This document shows, piece by piece, positions 60,991-64,000 of a DNA stretch of 64,000 nt. The notes beneath the pieces were generated by a model, which was not told the origin of the DNA, did not search any database, and saw only the letters and a list, made by a program, of their open reading frames with translations. Numbering within the stretch: position 1 is the stretch's first letter; each line of letters opens with the position of its first letter. The DNA comes from Palsa-504 sp963789225 (GTDB taxonomy: Bacteria > Actinomycetota > Actinomycetes > Streptosporangiales > Streptosporangiaceae), in contig CAWBKD010000046.1 in assembly GCA_963789225.1 (NCBI GenBank), positions 186,001-250,000 of the forward strand. Reading direction: 5' to 3'. The position numbers and the translations under genes are program-made.

Positions 60991-62193
60991 ATGCAATCGG
61001 ACATTGACGCCCAGCCGACCAACTCCTTCGAAGAAGCCCCGCCGCGTGAGTTCGTGACCGTCATGCGCGGCTACGACCGTCAGCAGGTCGACGAGCACAT
61101 CAGGCAGATCGAAACCGAGGTGCGGCAGCACCGCGAGCACGCCCAGGCCATGCAACGGCAGCTGTCCGAAGCCCACCGCCACATCCATGAGCAGGAACGA
61201 CCCACCTATTCCGGCCTCGGCGCCAGGATCGAGCAACTGCTGCGGCTCGCCGAGGAGCAGGCCACCGAGGTGATCCAGGCGGCCCGATCGGAAGCCAACG
61301 AGATCAAGGCCACGGCCCAGGTCGATACGGCCGAGCTGCGGGCCGGCGCCGAGAACGAGGCCGCCGAGCTGCGCGCGAACGCCAAGCGCGAGACCGACGA
61401 CCAGCGCGGCGCGGCCGAGGGCGAGGCCGACTCGATCAGGACCACCGCGCGGCGCGAGGCCGACGAGCTGACCAACACCACCGGGCGTGAGGCCGCCAAG
61501 CTCCGGGCCACGGCCGACCACGAGGTCGCGGAGAAGCAGGCCGCCGCCGAGCACGACATCGCGAAGCTCCGGACCAGCACCGAGCGCGAGGTCGCCCAGC
61601 TCAAGGCCACCGCCAAGCGGGACCGCGACGAGATCCTCACCACCTCCAAGCGCCAGGCCGACGAGATGCGCAGCCAGGCGCAGCGGATCCTGGAGGAGAG
61701 CGAGGCGCAGCGCGCCCAGGCCGAGGCCGAGTTCGAGATCCAGCTCGCGACACGCAACGAAGAAGCCGAGCGCCAGGCAGCCGAACGGCTCGCCGCCGCC
61801 CAGTCCGTCACGCAGAAGCTCGTGTCCGAAGCCGAGCAGCGTGCCTCAACCGCAGAGCAACGGGCCGCGAAGGCCAGCACCCAGGCCGACCAGACCCGCA
61901 AGGACGCCGACCAGCACGCCGTGCAGCTGGTCAGCAACGCCAAGAAGAACGCCGACCAGATCGTCAGCCAGGCCAAGACCCAGGCCGAGCAGTTGCTCGC
62001 CGAGGTCAAGGCCGACGTCGAACGCCGGCGCGCCGCGGCCCAGCGCGAGGTCGACGACCTCACCAGGCAGCAGGACAGCATCGCCAGCCACCTCGCGCAG
62101 GTGCGCCAGGTGCTCGGCGGGCAGCTGCCAGGCACGGATGCGGTGCCGGCGGCACAGGCAAAGCCGGCCATCGCCGGTGACTCTAATGAATAA
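60991..62193 (+). CDS. DivIVA/Scy-like coiled-coil protein
   Basis: 400 aa. A short DivIVA-type N-terminus (FVTVMRGYDRQQVDEHI) is followed by an almost continuous Ala/Glu/Arg/Lys-rich coiled coil from about residue 40 to 385, with degenerate repeats of 'R-ea-el-a-a-re'. It resembles the polar-growth and filament-organising proteins of Streptomyces (Scy, FilP and relatives), but it is shorter than Scy, so the specific name is uncertain. Ends GDSNE. Convergent with the DAO gene (11-bp overlap). Confidence 0.82.
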   Translation: MQSDIDAQPTNSFEEAPPREFVTVMRGYDRQQVDEHIRQIETEVRQHREHAQAMQRQLSEAHRHIHEQERPTYSGLGARIEQLLRLAEEQATEVIQAARSEANEIKATAQVDTAELRAGAENEAAELRANAKRETDDQRGAAEGEADSIRTTARREADELTNTTGREAAKLRATADHEVAEKQAAAEHDIAKLRTSTEREVAQLKATAKRDRDEILTTSKRQADEMRSQAQRILEESEAQRAQAEAEFEIQLATRNEEAERQAAERLAAAQSVTQKLVSEAEQRASTAEQRAAKASTQADQTRKDADQHAVQLVSNAKKNADQIVSQAKTQAEQLLAEVKADVERRRAAAQREVDDLTRQQDSIASHLAQVRQVLGGQLPGTDAVPAAQAKPAIAGDSNE

Positions 62194-63469
62194 CCGGGCC
62201 TGGCGTGGTCGGCCTTCTCGGTGTGAACTCGTCGGAGGCAGCGTGGTCATCGGCTAACCTCCTGGCCGGCATGGCGGCGGCCACCGCCTTCTCATCGGGG
62301 AACGCACCGGGCTCGAACCGGTCGAGCCGGTACCTGGACGCGTCGACCCAGTCCGACCCGCCTGTGTGTATCACCTCGGCCATCAGCCTGCCCAGCCCGG
62401 GCCCGTGCGTGACACCCATCTCGTTGTCGCCGGCGATAACGTACAGCCCGCCGGCGCCGGGCACCGGCCCGGCCAGGAAGGTGCGGTCCGGCGTCATCAC
62501 CGGAACGCCCTGCAGCCACCACCCCACCGAGGTGTCGTGCCCCGGGATCAGCGCGCGCAGGTCCGGCCCGAGCCCGGCGAGCAGCCGGTCAAGCAGCACG
62601 GCGTGCCGTGGCCTCGGCTCGCCGGCCGAATCGAAGACCGGGTCGTCCAGCTCAAAGGACGGTGCGTAGCCGTCCCCGTTTCCCCAGGTCAATCCGGATC
62701 GGTGGGCGCGCAGCCAGAGCCCGTAGCGGTCGGGCACCATGATGGTTGGCATCGTGTCGGGCACCGCGGACGGCGGCGAGACGACCCGGGTCGCCACCAT
62801 GCGCAGCACCGGCAGCCGCCAGCCCGCGTCGCCGAGCAGGTCGTTGGTCCAGGCGCCGCAGGCCAGCACGACGGTCTGCGCCCGGATCGGGCCAGCGTCG
62901 GTCCGGACCCCGGCCACCCGGCTGCCCGACGACAGCAAGCCCCTGACCCGGGTACGCTCGGCCAGCAGCCCGCCGGCATCGATGACCCGCGCGGCCAGCG
63001 CCCGGGTGGCCCGGCCCGCGCTGACCTGGATGCCGCCGGGGTGCAGCACACCGCCGAGCACGCTTCCGGCCGCGACGACGCCGCCGGTGATGGCCGCGAC
63101 CTCGGTCGGCGTGAGTTGCCTGGTGTCCGGCGGCGCGAACGGATGCCGTGCTACCGTCGCCACCCACCGGTCCCAGCCGTCCTGGGTGGTGGCCAGGAAC
63201 AGGTTACCGTTGGCCAGGCAGTCCGCGTTCGGCAGCGCGCGGTAGTAGCCGATGCTGTACCGCTCCAGCTCCAGCTCCGCCGCGGTGAGGAAGTGCGCGT
63301 ACCCGGCGGCCCACAGGCCGACGAACCCCGCGCCCGCGCCCGAGGTAGCGGCGGCCGGGGTGGCCGCGTCGAGGACCATGACCCGGCCGACGCCACGGTC
63401 CAGCAGATGGCAGGCGAGCGAGGTGCCCAGCACCCCCGCGCCCACGATCAGCACGTCGACGTCATTCAT
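62183..63469 (-). CDS. FAD-dependent DAO-type oxidoreductase
   Basis: 428 aa. N-terminal VDVLIVGAGVLGTSLA (FAD), ATSGAGAGFVGLWA, C-terminal GGLYVIAGDNEMGVTHGPGLGRLMAEV: the DAO superfamily of glycine/sarcosine/D-amino-acid oxidases. ATG 63469 overlaps the stop of an upstream gene fragment by 8 bp. The longer frame reading to 63571 is not protein-like. Substrate is probably an N-methyl or D-amino acid. Confidence 0.88.
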   Translation of the reverse strand: MNDVDVLIVGAGVLGTSLACHLLDRGVGRVMVLDAATPAAATSGAGAGFVGLWAAGYAHFLTAAELELERYSIGYYRALPNADCLANGNLFLATTQDGWDRWVATVARHPFAPPDTRQLTPTEVAAITGGVVAAGSVLGGVLHPGGIQVSAGRATRALAARVIDAGGLLAERTRVRGLLSSGSRVAGVRTDAGPIRAQTVVLACGAWTNDLLGDAGWRLPVLRMVATRVVSPPSAVPDTMPTIMVPDRYGLWLRAHRSGLTWGNGDGYAPSFELDDPVFDSAGEPRPRHAVLLDRLLAGLGPDLRALIPGHDTSVGWWLQGVPVMTPDRTFLAGPVPGAGGLYVIAGDNEMGVTHGPGLGRLMAEVIHTGGSDWVDASRYRLDRFEPGAFPDEKAVAAAMPARRLADDHAASDEFTPRRPTTPGPVIH

Positions 63470-63545
63470 TGGCGGCCCCCAGCAGGTCGGCGTAGCAGCA
63501 GTAGAAGTCGATCGCGGCGGCCTCGTCAATGCCGAGCGGTCCCGG
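63462..63545 (-). pseudogene. 3' fragment of an unknown gene
   Basis: Minus-strand codons 63545-63462 read PGPLGIDEAAAIDFYCCYAD, then LLGAANE and stop. They overlap the DAO start by 8 bp, exactly as an operon partner would. An in-frame TAG at 63546-63548 cuts the frame, so only about 27 C-terminal codons remain of a gene that once preceded the oxidoreductase. Confidence 0.5.
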
Positions 63546-63725
63546 CTAGTGGGCCGGTGACCGGACGCCAAGCTAGCCTAGTCGATCGCATCAGGTCGAT
63601 AGTGGACCGTCAGGTTGCTGTACTTAATGGTCGTCAGAAGATCTTGCGGCATACTGGAGCAAACGACCGTCTGTGACCATAGCCAGGAATTCGTTAACCT
63701 TATTGCCGGATGGGAGAACAAGGAC

Positions 63726-64000
63726 GTGTCCTTTTCGACCCTGATCTCTTCGACTCAGGCCGCCAGCCACCTTTCAGATCGCCGATGGGTTTTCGTTGAC
63801 TGCCGATTCGTTCTAGGTCGCACCTCGGAAGGGTATCAACGCTACCTGGCTAACCACATTAGAGGAGCAGTGTATGCGGATCTTGAGAGAGATCTCTCCG
63901 GTCCGGTTGAGGCAGGAGTATCAGGCCGTCATCCGCTACCAGATGAAGCTTCCTTTTCCGCAACCATGTCCCGTCTCGGCATTGACTCTTCCATCCAGGT
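63726..64000 (+). CDS. thiosulfate/3-mercaptopyruvate sulfurtransferase, partial
   Basis: 91 codons from GTG 63726 to the window edge without a stop. Rhodanese N-domain blocks: AASHLSDRRWVFVDCRF, GYQRYLANHIRGAVYADLERDL, and GRHPLPDEASFSATMSRLGI. Full enzymes are 270-290 aa with the catalytic Cys in the second domain, which lies outside. AAGGAC precedes the start. The codon use (CTT, TCT, TTT, AGA) is unusually AT-rich for this genome, suggesting transfer. Confidence 0.85.
   Translation, partial: MSFSTLISSTQAASHLSDRRWVFVDCRFVLGRTSEGYQRYLANHIRGAVYADLERDLSGPVEAGVSGRHPLPDEASFSATMSRLGIDSSIQ

Overview
The window is high-GC actinobacterial DNA. Several genes point to a filamentous, sporulating-type actinomycete: a SepH-type septation protein, a long DivIVA/Scy-like coiled-coil protein, the GlgC/GlgM-type glycogen branch, a RamB-like regulator beside isocitrate lyase, an Nei2-type glycosylase, many GTG starts and ATGA/GTGA gene overlaps. 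I cannot name the genus from sequence alone.

Layout. 0-1.1 kb: a minus-strand gene running off the left edge and the 3' remnant of an HNH (DUF222-type) endonuclease. 1.1-3.5 kb: two secreted ricin-type lectins and a decayed third copy. 3.5-5.9 kb: glgC-glgA (glgM). 5.9-11.1 kb: AI-2E-type membrane protein, cytochrome P450, ornithine-cyclodeaminase-like protein and an ammonia-lyase homologue lacking the MIO serine. 11-13.9 kb: frameshifted Ser/Thr kinase, a helix-turn-helix gene and a toxin-antitoxin-like pair. 13.9-21.2 kb: a complete C-P lyase operon, phnGHIJKL-GNAT-phnM, with phnF and a well-defined promoter/operator, but no phosphonate transporter genes. 21.3-22.6 kb: small membrane protein, excisionase-like protein, unknown gene. 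22.6-29.8 kb: a TetR-controlled cassette (two paralogous alpha/beta hydrolases, membrane protein, ABC ATPase, FtsX-type permease, truncated NDH-2), bounded by two copies of the 3' end of an acyl-CoA dehydrogenase gene. 31-34.6 kb: methyltransferase, then a lower-GC patch with a DUF6602-like nuclease-fold protein and transposase and HNH remnants. 34.8-38 kb: GntR, RamB-like regulator, isocitrate lyase. 38-43.3 kb: MMPL transporter, MarR and DHA2-type MFS pump sharing an upstream motif. 43.6-48.7 kb: sepH, truncated SARP/AfsR-type gene, PEBP lipoprotein, a disordered membrane-anchored protein, nei2. 49-55.4 kb: two SDRs, TetR, NlpC/P60 hydrolase, YtrA-type GntR-ABC operon with a leaderless-type promoter. 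55.4-60 kb: DUF1330, two PH-domain-type membrane proteins, cupin/FAD monooxygenase/CMD cluster. 60-64 kb: a 3'-end fragment of RNase P RNA, DUF4232 protein, Scy-like coiled coil, DAO oxidoreductase and a partial sulfurtransferase.

The most unusual structural theme is repeated retention or duplication of gene 3' ends next to decayed or cassette DNA: glgA, acyl-CoA dehydrogenase, sepH, rnpB and probably two unknown genes. These look like scars of integration or recombination at gene termini. The most unusual protein is the histidine/phenylalanine ammonia-lyase homologue with Ala-Ala-Gly in place of the Ala-Ser-Gly triad that forms the MIO cofactor.
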